This document shows, in pieces, positions 22,648-31,545 of a DNA stretch of 64,000 bases. The DNA lies in assembly GCF_009765785.1 (NCBI RefSeq), contig NZ_LMUT01000018.1, positions 77,389 to 141,388 of the forward strand, given 5' to 3'. The notes below the pieces were generated by a model. That model worked only from the letters and a program-made list of their open reading frames with translations. It was not told the origin of the DNA and searched no databases. This DNA comes from Granulicella sp. L46 (lineage in GTDB: Bacteria > Acidobacteriota > Terriglobia > Terriglobales > Acidobacteriaceae). The position numbers and the translations under genes were made by a program. Each line of letters begins with the position of its first letter. Positions within the stretch are counted from its first letter, which is position 1.

Positions 22648-24135
22648 ATGCGGGCGAAGAACTGGAGTCGACGAGAGGTGATGAGGACGGGGGCGAGGGT
22701 TGGGATGGGCGCTGTGGCGATGGGCGCGGTGGGGAAGTTTGCGGCGGCGCAGCAGATGCCGGCGCCTCAGCCGTTGGACGATGAGGGGATTCGGCTGGTG
22801 ACGACGACTGCGGACAGTGCGTGGCAAAAGGGATTGCTGTTCAAGCCGGCGTTTGGATGGGACCTGCTGAATCTGAACGTGGGGGAGGCGGTGGGGCGGC
22901 CGATGCAGGGGTTTGGCGGATGCTTCAACGAGCTGGGATGGACGTCGCTGAGCGCGTTGAGCGCGGAGGATCGCGAAAGCGTGATGCATGAGCTGTTCGA
23001 TCCGCAGGCGGGGGCTCGATTTACGTATTGCCGCATGCCGATTGGGGCGAATGACTACGCGACGGAGGCGTACTCGTATGCCGAGACGTCGGGGGATTTT
23101 GAGCTGAAGCACTTCAGCATCGAGCATGATCGCGGGACGCTGGTGCCGTTTATCCAGGCAGCGCTGAAGAAGCAGCCGAAGCTGCGGCTGTGGGCTTCGC
23201 CGTGGTCGCCACCTAGTTGGATGAAACGGAATAACTTTTATGCGGAGGCCAAGGCGCGGCCGGGGCTGAAGGAGAATGGGATTCGTCCGGACCAGGTGGG
23301 GCAGGAGGGCGAGGATATGTTTCGCCTGGAGCTGCAATACCTCGAGACGTATGCGCGGTACTTTGCGAAGTTTGTGGAGGCGTATGGGGCGGAAGGGATT
23401 CACGTCGGGATGGTGATGCCGCAGAATGAATTTAATTCGGCGCAGAATTTTCCGAGCTGCACGTGGACGCCGCAGGGGCTGGCTGCGTTTCTGCGGTATC
23501 TCGGGCCGGAGATGAAGAAGATCGATGTGGATGTGTTCTTCGGAACGCTGGAGCGTGGCAATCCGAAGCTGCTGGAAGCGGTGATGAATGACAAGCAAGC
23601 GGCGCAGTGGGTGAAGGGCGTGGGCGTGCAATGGGCGGGCAAGAATGCGCTGCCGGCGATCCATCGCGAGTATCCGGAGCTGCCAATCTTTCAGTCGGAG
23701 CAGGAGTGCGGCGATGGGTCGAATAGCTGGAGCTATACGGGATACTGCTGGCAACTGATGAAGGATTATTTCCGCAATGGTGCGTGCGGGTATATGTACT
23801 GGAATATCTCGACGCCCGCGGGAGGGATGAGCACCTGGGGTTGGAATCAGAACTCTTTGGTGAGCGTGGATGAGGCGGCGAAGACGTTTCGCTATAACCA
23901 CGATTACTATCTGTTGAAGCACCTGACGCACTTTGTAGACGTGGGTGCGCGGCTGGTGGAGGTGTCGGGTACGTGCGATGACGCGCTGGGGTTTTTAAAT
24001 CCGGATGGGACGAGTGTGCTGCTGGTGCGCAATGAGCTGCCGCATGCGCAGCGAGTCCAGGTGCAGGTAGGGGCGCGAGCGGTGATGGTCGAGCTTCCGC
24101 CGGACTCGGTTGCAACGCTGACGATAAAGGGATGA
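22648..24135 (+). CDS. Glycoside hydrolase family 30 (glucosylceramidase-like), Tat-exported
   Basis: 495 residues. The N-terminus has twin arginines (WSRREVMRTGARVGMGAVAM), a Tat signal. The GH30 barrel begins at QGFGGCFNELGW; RMPIGANDYA, LWASPWSPPSWMK, MPQNEFNSAQNF (acid/base Glu) and IFQSEQECGDGSNSW (nucleophile Glu) follow in order, then a beta-sandwich tail. Members hydrolyse beta-glucosyl or related linkages; xylan, glucan and glucosylceramide are all possible substrates. The next gene is close downstream in the same direction. Confidence 0.93.
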   Translation: MRAKNWSRREVMRTGARVGMGAVAMGAVGKFAAAQQMPAPQPLDDEGIRLVTTTADSAWQKGLLFKPAFGWDLLNLNVGEAVGRPMQGFGGCFNELGWTSLSALSAEDRESVMHELFDPQAGARFTYCRMPIGANDYATEAYSYAETSGDFELKHFSIEHDRGTLVPFIQAALKKQPKLRLWASPWSPPSWMKRNNFYAEAKARPGLKENGIRPDQVGQEGEDMFRLELQYLETYARYFAKFVEAYGAEGIHVGMVMPQNEFNSAQNFPSCTWTPQGLAAFLRYLGPEMKKIDVDVFFGTLERGNPKLLEAVMNDKQAAQWVKGVGVQWAGKNALPAIHREYPELPIFQSEQECGDGSNSWSYTGYCWQLMKDYFRNGACGYMYWNISTPAGGMSTWGWNQNSLVSVDEAAKTFRYNHDYYLLKHLTHFVDVGARLVEVSGTCDDALGFLNPDGTSVLLVRNELPHAQRVQVQVGARAVMVELPPDSVATLTIKG

Positions 24136-24272
24136 GAGGACGGACGGCACGTAAGACGGTTGGTTTGCGATGGCCTGTTGCCAACGCGAGGATTCGTTCG
24201 TCAAATCATGGAGTGGCGTGGAAACAGGTATTGTTGAGGCTGGATGGTTTCGAGTTGGTGATCGTGTCGAAG

Positions 24273-25154
24273 ATGGATAGTGACCGTTGGGCCGGGTGCA
24301 GGGGTGTGGCGAGTTGCGCGGCGGTGGCGCTGGTGGCGAGCGTGTTTACAGGGAGCGCGGCGGCGCAGGTGACGGCGTCCGTGTCGGTAAACCCGGTGGC
24401 GTTGGTGCGGCGGGCGGTGCAGTTGCGGCTGGAGGAAGAGAAGAGCCATCGACCGGTGCGGTATGTGCTGCGCAAGACGGACGGAAATCATGAGACGACC
24501 AAGGAGATCATCGAGACCAAAGATGGCGACGTGGCTCGTCTGGTCGCGATCAATGGTCGGCCGTTGACCGCTGAGCAGGAGCAAACGGAGATGAACCGGC
24601 TGGATTCGCTGCTCGCGCATCCGGAGATGCAGGAGCGGCGGCGCAGGAGCGAGCAGAAAGATGCTGCGCGCATCGATCAGCTGGTGGGCATGCTACCGGA
24701 CTCGGAGGTTTACAAGCTGGAAGGGATGGTGAGTTGTGGCGCGGTCCAGTGTTATCGGTTGAGCTTCACGCCGAATCCAAAATTTGAGACGCCGAACATT
24801 GAGGCGGAGGTGCTGCGGGGGTTTGCGGGCGAGGTGTGGATCGAAGAGTCGCAGCAGCGGCTGGTGCGGCTCGACGCTCACCTGGTGAGGGAGGTAAGCG
24901 TCGGGTTTGGAATATTGGGGCGGCTGAATGAGGGTGGAACGCTGGAGCTGCAGCAGGAGTTTGCGGCCGATGCGCAGGAGTGGCAGCCCACAGTGCTGAA
25001 GATGAATCTTAGTGGGAAGGCGTTGCTGGTGAAGACCGTGAACATCAGGATTAATGAATTGGCGAGCGACTTTTCGCCCGTGCCGCCGGATCTGGGGTAT
25101 CGCGACGCGATTGCGATGCTGAAGAAGCCGAGCACGCTTGGGACGCAGCAGTAG
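24273..25154 (+). CDS. Secreted protein of unknown function
   Basis: The frame continues upstream to overlap the GH30 stop, but ATG 24273 yields a signal peptide (VASCAAVALVASVFTGSAAAQ) and 293 residues. The body has VRYVLRKTDGNHETTKEI, DGDVARLVAINGRPLTAEQEQ, then FAGEVWIEESQQRLVRLDAHL and GRLNEGGTLELQQEF, reminiscent of beta-rich lipoprotein-sorting-like periplasmic proteins that are frequent in acidobacteria. No catalytic motif is seen. It lies 40 bases before the membrane protein gene and may be in its operon. Confidence 0.7.
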   Translation: MDSDRWAGCRGVASCAAVALVASVFTGSAAAQVTASVSVNPVALVRRAVQLRLEEEKSHRPVRYVLRKTDGNHETTKEIIETKDGDVARLVAINGRPLTAEQEQTEMNRLDSLLAHPEMQERRRRSEQKDAARIDQLVGMLPDSEVYKLEGMVSCGAVQCYRLSFTPNPKFETPNIEAEVLRGFAGEVWIEESQQRLVRLDAHLVREVSVGFGILGRLNEGGTLELQQEFAADAQEWQPTVLKMNLSGKALLVKTVNIRINELASDFSPVPPDLGYRDAIAMLKKPSTLGTQQ

Positions 25155-25194
25155 AGCGGGTTGGGCGGCTGATGTCGAAGGTGAGGTGGAGAGC

Positions 25195-26769
25195 ATGCGC
25201 GGAGTTAAGCGGTGGCTTCGGTATCTTTTCGATCGGCAAGAGGGTGCGACGGATCAGCTGATTGCGCGCTGGTTGTTCTTACGTGCGATGGGGGCGATCT
25301 ATTTTTCGGCGTTCCTGGCGCTGGCGTTTCAGATTCGCGGAATGATTGGGGCGCAGGGGATTCTGCCGGCGGGAGAGTACCTGGAGAAGGTGCGGACGCT
25401 GGGCGGGTTGCGGCTTTGGTATGCGCCGACCGTGCTGTGGTGGGGCAGTGGGAATCATGCGCTGATGGCGCTGGTATGGGTGGGGCTGGTGGCGTCCGTG
25501 CTGGTGGTGGCGAATGTGGCGCCGCGGATTTCGCTGGCGGTTTGCTTCGTTTGCTTCCTTAGTTTCATTGCGGTGTCGCAGGACTTTGGGCAGTACCAGT
25601 CGGATGGAATGTTGTTGGAGGCGGGGTTTCTGTCGCTGTTTGTGGCGCCGGGAGGTTGGTGGCCGGGGTGGGGAAGAAAGAGCCTGGCGATTCGCGCGGC
25701 GTGGTTGCTGCTGCTGTGGGAGTGGTTTCGGATTTACTTTGAGTCGGGCGCGGTGAAGCTGTTGAGCGGCGATCCTACCTGGCGCAACCTGACCGCGATG
25801 TACGAGTACTACCAGAATGGGCCGCTGCCAACGTGGATTGGATGGTATCTGCAGCATCTGCCGCTGTGGTTTCAGAAGGCGACCGCAGGTGCGACGCTGG
25901 GCATGGAGCTTGTGTTGGTGTGGATGGCGTTTCTGCCGCGGCGGTGGAGGATTGCTTGCTTCTGCATCGTGACGGTGTGGCAGGCGGTGGTGATTGCTAC
26001 CGCGAACTATGCGTTTCTGAATTACCTGGTGCTGGTGCTGGCCGTGTTGCTGCTGGATGATGGGACACTGCGGCGGTTTGTTCCGGCGCGGTGGCGGCCT
26101 GGCATGGAGATTAAGAGTGAGCGCGCGGTTGCGGATGCCAAGCCGCTGAAGGGATTGTCGGGGTTGGGTGTCGCTGTGGCGGCAGTGCTGCTGACGTGGA
26201 TTGCGTATGCGACGACGGTCGAGCTGGTGTGGATGTTTTGGAGGGGGGCACCGCTGCCGAGCTCGCCGGTGGCTGCACTGGAGCCGCTGCGGATTGCGAA
26301 TCAGTATGGATTGTTCGCCGTAATGACGCCGCATCGGTATGAGATTGAGTTTCAGGGGTCGAATGATGGGAAGACGTGGACGCCGTACACGTTTCGATTC
26401 AAGCCGCAGGATGTGTCGGAGCGACCGAGGATCTATGCGCCGTATCAGCCGCGCTTTGATTGGAACCTGTGGTTCGCGTCGCTGACGACGTGGCAGAGTG
26501 CGCTGATCGTGCCGTTGACGGAGGAGCGGCTGCTGGAGGGCGATAAAGATGTGCTGGGGTTGTTTCGTGGCGACCCGTTTGCTGCGCAGCCTCCGAAGTT
26601 CGTGAGGGCGGTGTTGTGGCAGTACTGGTTCAGCACGCCGGAAGAGAAGCGGACGCAGGGAGTCTGGTGGACGCGCAAGCTGCTGGGCACGTATGCGCCG
26701 ACCGTTGTTCGGCTCCCCGATGGGCGATTTGTCGAGGTGCAGGCGCCGACACTCGATGGTCCGCCTTAG
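25195..26769 (+). CDS. Lipase maturation factor (LMF1)-family membrane protein
   Basis: 524 residues. ATG 25195 follows GGTGGAGAG; the open frame upstream is not used. ARWLFLRAMGAIYFSAFLAL begins a multi-pass region; DFGQYQSDGMLLEAGFLSLF, WLLLLWEWFRIYFESGAVKLLSGDPTWRNLTAMYEYYQNGPLP and the C-terminal APYQPRFDWNLWFASL and GVWWTRKLLGTYAPTV are the recurring blocks of the LMF1-like family. In animals LMF1 matures lipases in the ER; the bacterial role is unknown. The porin-like gene follows after 35 bases. Confidence 0.85.
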   Translation: MRGVKRWLRYLFDRQEGATDQLIARWLFLRAMGAIYFSAFLALAFQIRGMIGAQGILPAGEYLEKVRTLGGLRLWYAPTVLWWGSGNHALMALVWVGLVASVLVVANVAPRISLAVCFVCFLSFIAVSQDFGQYQSDGMLLEAGFLSLFVAPGGWWPGWGRKSLAIRAAWLLLLWEWFRIYFESGAVKLLSGDPTWRNLTAMYEYYQNGPLPTWIGWYLQHLPLWFQKATAGATLGMELVLVWMAFLPRRWRIACFCIVTVWQAVVIATANYAFLNYLVLVLAVLLLDDGTLRRFVPARWRPGMEIKSERAVADAKPLKGLSGLGVAVAAVLLTWIAYATTVELVWMFWRGAPLPSSPVAALEPLRIANQYGLFAVMTPHRYEIEFQGSNDGKTWTPYTFRFKPQDVSERPRIYAPYQPRFDWNLWFASLTTWQSALIVPLTEERLLEGDKDVLGLFRGDPFAAQPPKFVRAVLWQYWFSTPEEKRTQGVWWTRKLLGTYAPTVVRLPDGRFVEVQAPTLDGPP

Positions 26770-26804
26770 GATGGATAGGCAGACGAAAGTGATCGGAGAA
26801 GTGA

Positions 26805-28247
26805 ATGAAGGTGGGGTGGTTCTTAGCGGCGATCTTAGGGGCGGCGACGTACGCGGGGGCACAGCACTTGCCGGATGCACCCGTACCGCCGGCCAAGCCT
26901 CAGGCAGCGAGCCCGGCTGAGGCGAAGGGTGTCTGGAAGCGGTGGGGAGATTTCTATCGGGATGACTGGAATGGATCGGCTGCGAAGGCTGCCGCTGCGG
27001 CGCCGGCGGCTCCGAGGCGCGGGTTGCCATCGCCACTGGATTCCCCGCCGTTTCCGAGCGCGGACTGGTCGTATGGAGGGTCGCCGACGATTGGGGAGTC
27101 GGACGGGAATGTGTATCCGCTGCAGACCGCGATCAATGGCGCGAAGGGGCGCACGAAGATTTATGGCTGGGTGTCGCCGGGCGTGAATCTGAGTACGTCG
27201 CGCGATCGAAACGCGCCGGAGACGAACGACATTTATTCGAATCGGCTGGAGCTGCAGCAGGTGGTGGTGTACGTGGGGCGGCTGCCGGACAGCGTGCAGC
27301 GGGACCATGTTGATTGGGGATTTCATCTGACGTCGTTTTTTGGGACGGATTATCGGTCGACGACGGACCTAGGATACTTGAGCTTTCAACTGCTCGATCA
27401 TGATCATCAGTATGGGTTTGATCCGGTGCTCGAGTATGTGGATGTGTACTTTCCGCATGTGGCCCAGGGGATGAATCTACGCGTGGGGCGATTTATCTCG
27501 GTGCCGGGGATTGAAGCGCAGCTAACGCCGAATAACTACATGTTCAGCCACTCGCTGCTGTACTCGGTGGACCCGTTTACGGATACGGGGGCGATTGCTA
27601 CGGTGCGGTTGAATGATCAGTGGACGGTGCAGGGCGAGATCTCGGCGAGCCATGATGTGGCGCCGTGGACGCCGGATGCGAAGCCGTCGTTTACGGGGTG
27701 CGTGGACTACACGACGAAGAGCGTGAACGACAACTTCTACTTGTGCGCGAATGGGATCAACAACGGGACGTATGCGTACAACAATCTGCAGATGTACGAC
27801 GGCACCTGGTATCACAAGTTCAATAAGAGCTGGCACATGGCGACTGAGGCATACGCGATGTACCAGACGGACGTGCCGAGTGTGCATGGAGTGGGTGGGC
27901 TGCCGCCGATCGTTCCGGAGAAGGGAACGAATGGAGCGAACTGCGCGCTGGGCGAGGTGAGGTGCATTGCGCCGGAGTGGGCGGCAGTGAACTACATCAA
28001 CAAGGAGCTTGGGACGCACGATTATCTGTCGCTTCGGACGGATTTTCTGGACGACAAGAAAGGGCAGCGAACAGGGTATGCAGGGAAATACAGCGAGGAG
28101 ACGTTCTCGTGGAATCACTGGATAGGGACGACGGTGCAGATACGGCCGGAGATTCGGTTTGACCATGCGTGGGACAACACTGCGTATGACGTGGGGACGC
28201 GCAGGAACCAGTTCACGGTGGCGACGGATGTGGTGTACCACTTTTGA
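26805..28247 (+). CDS. Outer-membrane beta-barrel (porin-like) protein
   Basis: 480 residues. Signal peptide KVGWFLAAILGAATYAGA, then a Pro/Ala linker and a long run of amphipathic beta strands rich in Tyr, Trp and Phe, ending in VVYHF with the C-terminal Phe typical of outer-membrane barrels. The block GRTKIYGWVSPGVNLSTS and VDVYFPHVAQGMNLRVGRF resemble the BBP2-type outer-membrane barrels of acidobacteria and planctomycetes. Substrate unknown. It closes a set of genes on the plus strand. Confidence 0.82.
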   Translation: MKVGWFLAAILGAATYAGAQHLPDAPVPPAKPQAASPAEAKGVWKRWGDFYRDDWNGSAAKAAAAAPAAPRRGLPSPLDSPPFPSADWSYGGSPTIGESDGNVYPLQTAINGAKGRTKIYGWVSPGVNLSTSRDRNAPETNDIYSNRLELQQVVVYVGRLPDSVQRDHVDWGFHLTSFFGTDYRSTTDLGYLSFQLLDHDHQYGFDPVLEYVDVYFPHVAQGMNLRVGRFISVPGIEAQLTPNNYMFSHSLLYSVDPFTDTGAIATVRLNDQWTVQGEISASHDVAPWTPDAKPSFTGCVDYTTKSVNDNFYLCANGINNGTYAYNNLQMYDGTWYHKFNKSWHMATEAYAMYQTDVPSVHGVGGLPPIVPEKGTNGANCALGEVRCIAPEWAAVNYINKELGTHDYLSLRTDFLDDKKGQRTGYAGKYSEETFSWNHWIGTTVQIRPEIRFDHAWDNTAYDVGTRRNQFTVATDVVYHF

Positions 28248-28442
28248 GCGGTGGGATGTATTGAGAAGGTCAATGCGTGGGTTTGACCTGCAGGGGAAAG
28301 CCGGACTAGAGTTTCGCGTTGGGTGATGACGGTCACGGTGCGTGCTGTGGCTTGAGGACTTGAATGCTCTCTAGGCCTCGGCACGCGAGTGGACGTCTTG
28401 AGCCCTGAATCATGCCAACAGAGAGAGAGAGGCAGACGTACG

Positions 28443-29309
28443 ATGACGACGCGCCGTGATTTTCTACAGAGGACCGCGATGGCTGCGGGATGTGTAATCA
28501 GCCTTCCACGCAATGCATTCGCAGGGCAGGACCCGGGCAACCTGAACTATGGCGTGCAGATTTACATGGTTCGGCGACAGGCGCCGAAGGATCTTGCGGG
28601 GGTACTCAAGGCGATCCAGCAGATTGGCTTCACGCAGATCGAGTTGTATCCGGTGGTGTATGACCATCCGGCGACGGAGCTGAAAAAGATTGTGGACGAT
28701 TCGGGGCTGGGGCTGGTGTCGGCACACTTCGACTATGCCGGGTTTGAAGACAAGATTGATTACGCGAAGCAGCTGGGGGTGAAATACATGGTTTGCCCGA
28801 TGCTGCCGGAGGATCAAAAGACCTCGACTGCGGGGTTTGAGAAGGCTGCGGCGGACTTCAATGCGTGGGGTCTGAAGGTGAACCAGGCGGGGATGAAGTT
28901 CGCGTTTCACAACCATTGCTACGAGTTCAAGGTGCAGGAAAACGGAATCACCGGCTGGCAAACGCTGATGCAAGCCAGTGATCCAACGCTGGTGAACCTC
29001 GAGCTGGATATCTATTGGCTTGTGCAGGCAGGCCAGAATCCCGGCGTGGTGATGAAGACGTACAAGAATCGGATCAAGCTGATTCATCTGAAGGACCGGA
29101 CGGCGGGAGCGCCGACTGGATTTACGACGGGACCGGAAGGGCAGCACTTCACGGAGTTAGGGAAAGGCTCGATCGACTGGCCAAAGCTGCTGATGCAGGC
29201 CAAGTGGCAGGGGATACGGTATGCGTATCTGGACCAGGATGAGACCTCCGGCCCGGTGATGGAGAGCATGGCGGCGAGCTTTGCCTACCTGAAAGGCGTC
29301 AATATCTAG
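28443..29309 (+). CDS. Tat-exported sugar phosphate isomerase/epimerase-like TIM barrel
   Basis: 288 residues from ATG 28443, with GAGAGAGAGG upstream. The Tat signal is MTTRRDFLQRTAMAAG. The body is a xylose-isomerase-like barrel: NYGVQIYMVRRQAPKDL, QIELYPVVYDHPATE, AHFDYAGFEDKID, FAFHNHCYEFK, VNLELDIYWLVQAGQNP, IHLKDR and YAYLDQDE carry the metal-binding Glu, His and Asp residues. Related proteins are epimerases, isomerases or 3-keto-glycoside-processing enzymes. Export suggests sugar metabolism in the periplasm. Confidence 0.88.
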   Translation: MTTRRDFLQRTAMAAGCVISLPRNAFAGQDPGNLNYGVQIYMVRRQAPKDLAGVLKAIQQIGFTQIELYPVVYDHPATELKKIVDDSGLGLVSAHFDYAGFEDKIDYAKQLGVKYMVCPMLPEDQKTSTAGFEKAAADFNAWGLKVNQAGMKFAFHNHCYEFKVQENGITGWQTLMQASDPTLVNLELDIYWLVQAGQNPGVVMKTYKNRIKLIHLKDRTAGAPTGFTTGPEGQHFTELGKGSIDWPKLLMQAKWQGIRYAYLDQDETSGPVMESMAASFAYLKGVNI

Positions 29310-29501
29310 CAGCTTGAATCGGAGGACCGGAAGCGGGTTAGTAGACGCTGCCGCATGGGAGAAAGGCCGTTAGCGGTCGGCAGGTCATGAACTGTTTGGA
29401 TTTGTCTAAATTATCGACAGGTTTTATGGGATGAAGCTAACCAGCGGATAAGGGAACCATAGAAGAAAGATCGGGAAGTATCGAAAATCGCCTCGGGGGG
29501 A

Positions 29502-29529
29502 TTGACAGAAGTGTCGTAGGATATCTAAC
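29502..29529 (+). promoter_or_regulatory. Candidate promoter of the KimA-like gene
   Basis: TTGACA (29502-29507), 16-base spacer, TCTAAC (29524-29529). The -35 is perfect, the -10 moderate. The gap 29310-29590 around it holds no gene. I looked for a c-di-AMP riboswitch, as found upstream of many kimA genes, and did not find its conserved core. Confidence 0.45.
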
Positions 29530-29590
29530 GGTGCGCCGTGTTCGAACAGCGGCCAGCCGCGGCAGGTCCGCGCGATATTTTGCGAGGTTT

Positions 29591-31489
29591 ATGAAGCTTT
29601 TTGATGTAATGTTTGGCAGGCCGTTGGCGTCCGATGAGGCGCATAGCGCTCAGATTAGTCCAGCGGTGGGAATTCCGATTTTCGGTCTGGATGGTCTGAC
29701 GAGCGCAGCATACGGGCCTGAGGCAGCAATGACGCTGCTGATTCCACTGGGGATCTGGGGAGTTCAGCACTATCTGCTGCCGATCTTTGGACTGATTCTT
29801 ACACTCCTGACCATCCTTTATTTCAGCTATCGGCAGACGATTGTGGCGTATCCGAACGGCGGTGGGTCGTTCACGGTGGCAAGCGAAAACCTGGGTGATC
29901 GGGCAGGGCTGTTTGCAGCGGCGGCGCTGATGATCGACTACGTGCTGACAGCAGCGGTAGGCATCTCAGCCGGCGTAACCGCGCTGGTGAGCGCGTTCCA
30001 GGAGACCAAGTACGGGCCGCAACTGCATCAGCACCAGATGGGGATGTGCCTGGTCATCCTGGCGGCCATCGCGCTGGTGAACATGCGCGGCGTGAAGGAG
30101 ACCGGCTTCGTCTTTCTGGTGCCGACAATTCTGTTTGTGGGAACGCTGCTGACGACGATCGGGGTGGGCGTGTTCGAGGCGCTTAGCACGCACGGTCATC
30201 CGATAGCGCACTCGATGCCGCCACCGCCTGTCGACAACCCGACGACCAAGCTGGCGGGATGGTTGTTGTTGTACCTGCTGCTCAAGGCGTTCTCGAGTGG
30301 ATGCGCTGCCATGACGGGTGTCGAGGCGGTATCGAATGGTGTGACGGCTTTCAAGGAACCGCGCAGCAAAAATGCCAACATCACCCTGACGGTGATTATC
30401 GGGATCCTGATCATCCTGCTCTTTGGCCTGAGCTACGTGGCGCGGGCGTATGGCGTGACGGCCATGGATCCGAACGCCACGACCTATCAGAGCGTTCTCT
30501 CGATTGAAGTGGCCGCAGTGTTTGGCCGGCAGTGGTTTTACTTCCTGACCATGGGTTCCGTGCTTGCAGCACTTTCGTTCAGCGCGAATACCGCGTTTGC
30601 GGATTTTCCACGCATGGCGCGCGCCATTGCCGGCAAGGATTATCTGCCGCACGTTTTCCTGCTGCGCGGTCGCCGGCTGCTGTTCTCGCATGGCATCTAT
30701 GCGTTGACCGGGCTGACAGCGCTGATCCTGATCATCTTCAGGGGCGTAACCGACTCCCTGATTCCGCTCTATGCCATTGGCGCGTTCCTGGCCTTTACGT
30801 TGAGCCAGGCCGGAATGGTGATGCACTGGCATAAGACGATGGACGCTCCACATCGGCTGATCAAGATGTTTGTCAACGGGCTGGGAGCTACGGCCACGGG
30901 CGTGACGTTATGCGTCTTGCTGTTCTCGAAGTTCCTCGAGGGCGCGTGGGTGACGGCTCTCCTGGTGCCGATCCTGATCTGGCTGATGATGGCCGTGAAG
31001 CGGCATTACACGAGGGTGCGTGCGGAGACGATTGATCCGACGCCGCTGCGGCTGACCGGTCTCGAACCTCCGATCGTTGTGATCCCGATGGCAAATTGGG
31101 ACAAGGTGACCGAGAAGGCGATGCGATTTGGGATGCTGATGAGTCCGATGGTGAAGGTGGTGCACGTGGACTCGGATGACTCGGACACGCTGGGCAAGGT
31201 ATGGGAAGAGATGGTGCTGATCCCGGTGCGCGCGAGCCACATGGCCGAGCCGGAGCTGGTGACGGTGAAGAGCAGCTTCCGCACGATTCTGTCGCCGCTA
31301 ATGGATTATGTGCTGAAGCTGGAGGAGGACTTTCCCGGGCGGAAGATCGCCGTGCTGCTGCCCGAGTTGGTGGTGCGGCATTGGTGGGAGAACCTGCTGC
31401 ATGGACAACGTGTGCAGCTGCTGAAGCTGTTGCTGCTGCTGAAGGGAAACCAGCGGATCGTGGTCGTGAATATTCCCTGGTACCTGTAG
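29591..31489 (+). CDS. APC-superfamily carrier resembling the potassium importer KimA
   Basis: 632 residues from ATG 29591 (GCGAGG just upstream). About 12 membrane segments come first: IFGLDGLTSAAYGPEAAMTLL, LYFSYRQTIVAYPNGGGSFTVASENLGDRAG and MIDYVLTAAVGISAGVTALVSAF line up with KimA's unwound first helix and following segments. The last about 150 residues are soluble (PIVVIPMANWDKVTEKAMRF, KVVHVDSDDSD), in the place of KimA's cytoplasmic domain. Potassium is the likely cargo, but amino-acid transport cannot be excluded. Confidence 0.82.
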   Translation: MKLFDVMFGRPLASDEAHSAQISPAVGIPIFGLDGLTSAAYGPEAAMTLLIPLGIWGVQHYLLPIFGLILTLLTILYFSYRQTIVAYPNGGGSFTVASENLGDRAGLFAAAALMIDYVLTAAVGISAGVTALVSAFQETKYGPQLHQHQMGMCLVILAAIALVNMRGVKETGFVFLVPTILFVGTLLTTIGVGVFEALSTHGHPIAHSMPPPPVDNPTTKLAGWLLLYLLLKAFSSGCAAMTGVEAVSNGVTAFKEPRSKNANITLTVIIGILIILLFGLSYVARAYGVTAMDPNATTYQSVLSIEVAAVFGRQWFYFLTMGSVLAALSFSANTAFADFPRMARAIAGKDYLPHVFLLRGRRLLFSHGIYALTGLTALILIIFRGVTDSLIPLYAIGAFLAFTLSQAGMVMHWHKTMDAPHRLIKMFVNGLGATATGVTLCVLLFSKFLEGAWVTALLVPILIWLMMAVKRHYTRVRAETIDPTPLRLTGLEPPIVVIPMANWDKVTEKAMRFGMLMSPMVKVVHVDSDDSDTLGKVWEEMVLIPVRASHMAEPELVTVKSSFRTILSPLMDYVLKLEEDFPGRKIAVLLPELVVRHWWENLLHGQRVQLLKLLLLLKGNQRIVVVNIPWYL

Positions 31490-31514
31490 GGCAGTAAGTA
31501 TTGAAAGGCTGGCG

Positions 31515-31545
31515 CGCCGCTCCTTGATGGGGCGGCGTTACTTTT
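31515..31545 (+). terminator. Intrinsic terminator of the KimA-like gene
   Basis: CGCCGCTCC, loop TTGAT, GGGGCGGCG (one G-U pair), followed by TTACTTTTT. Confidence 0.85.

Noticed and set aside
22339-23931. 530-codon minus-strand frame opposite GH30
   Set aside because: Same reasoning; it also runs through the glutathione peroxidase gene in another frame.
28267-28289. Terminator after the porin-like gene
   Set aside because: AGGTCAA and TTGACCT can pair over 7 bases, but no T-run follows.
29310-29590. c-di-AMP (ydaO-type) riboswitch upstream of the KimA-like gene
   Set aside because: Short matches such as GCTAACC occur, but the order of conserved core blocks is not there and the sequence does not fold into the expected pseudo-symmetric arrangement by eye.
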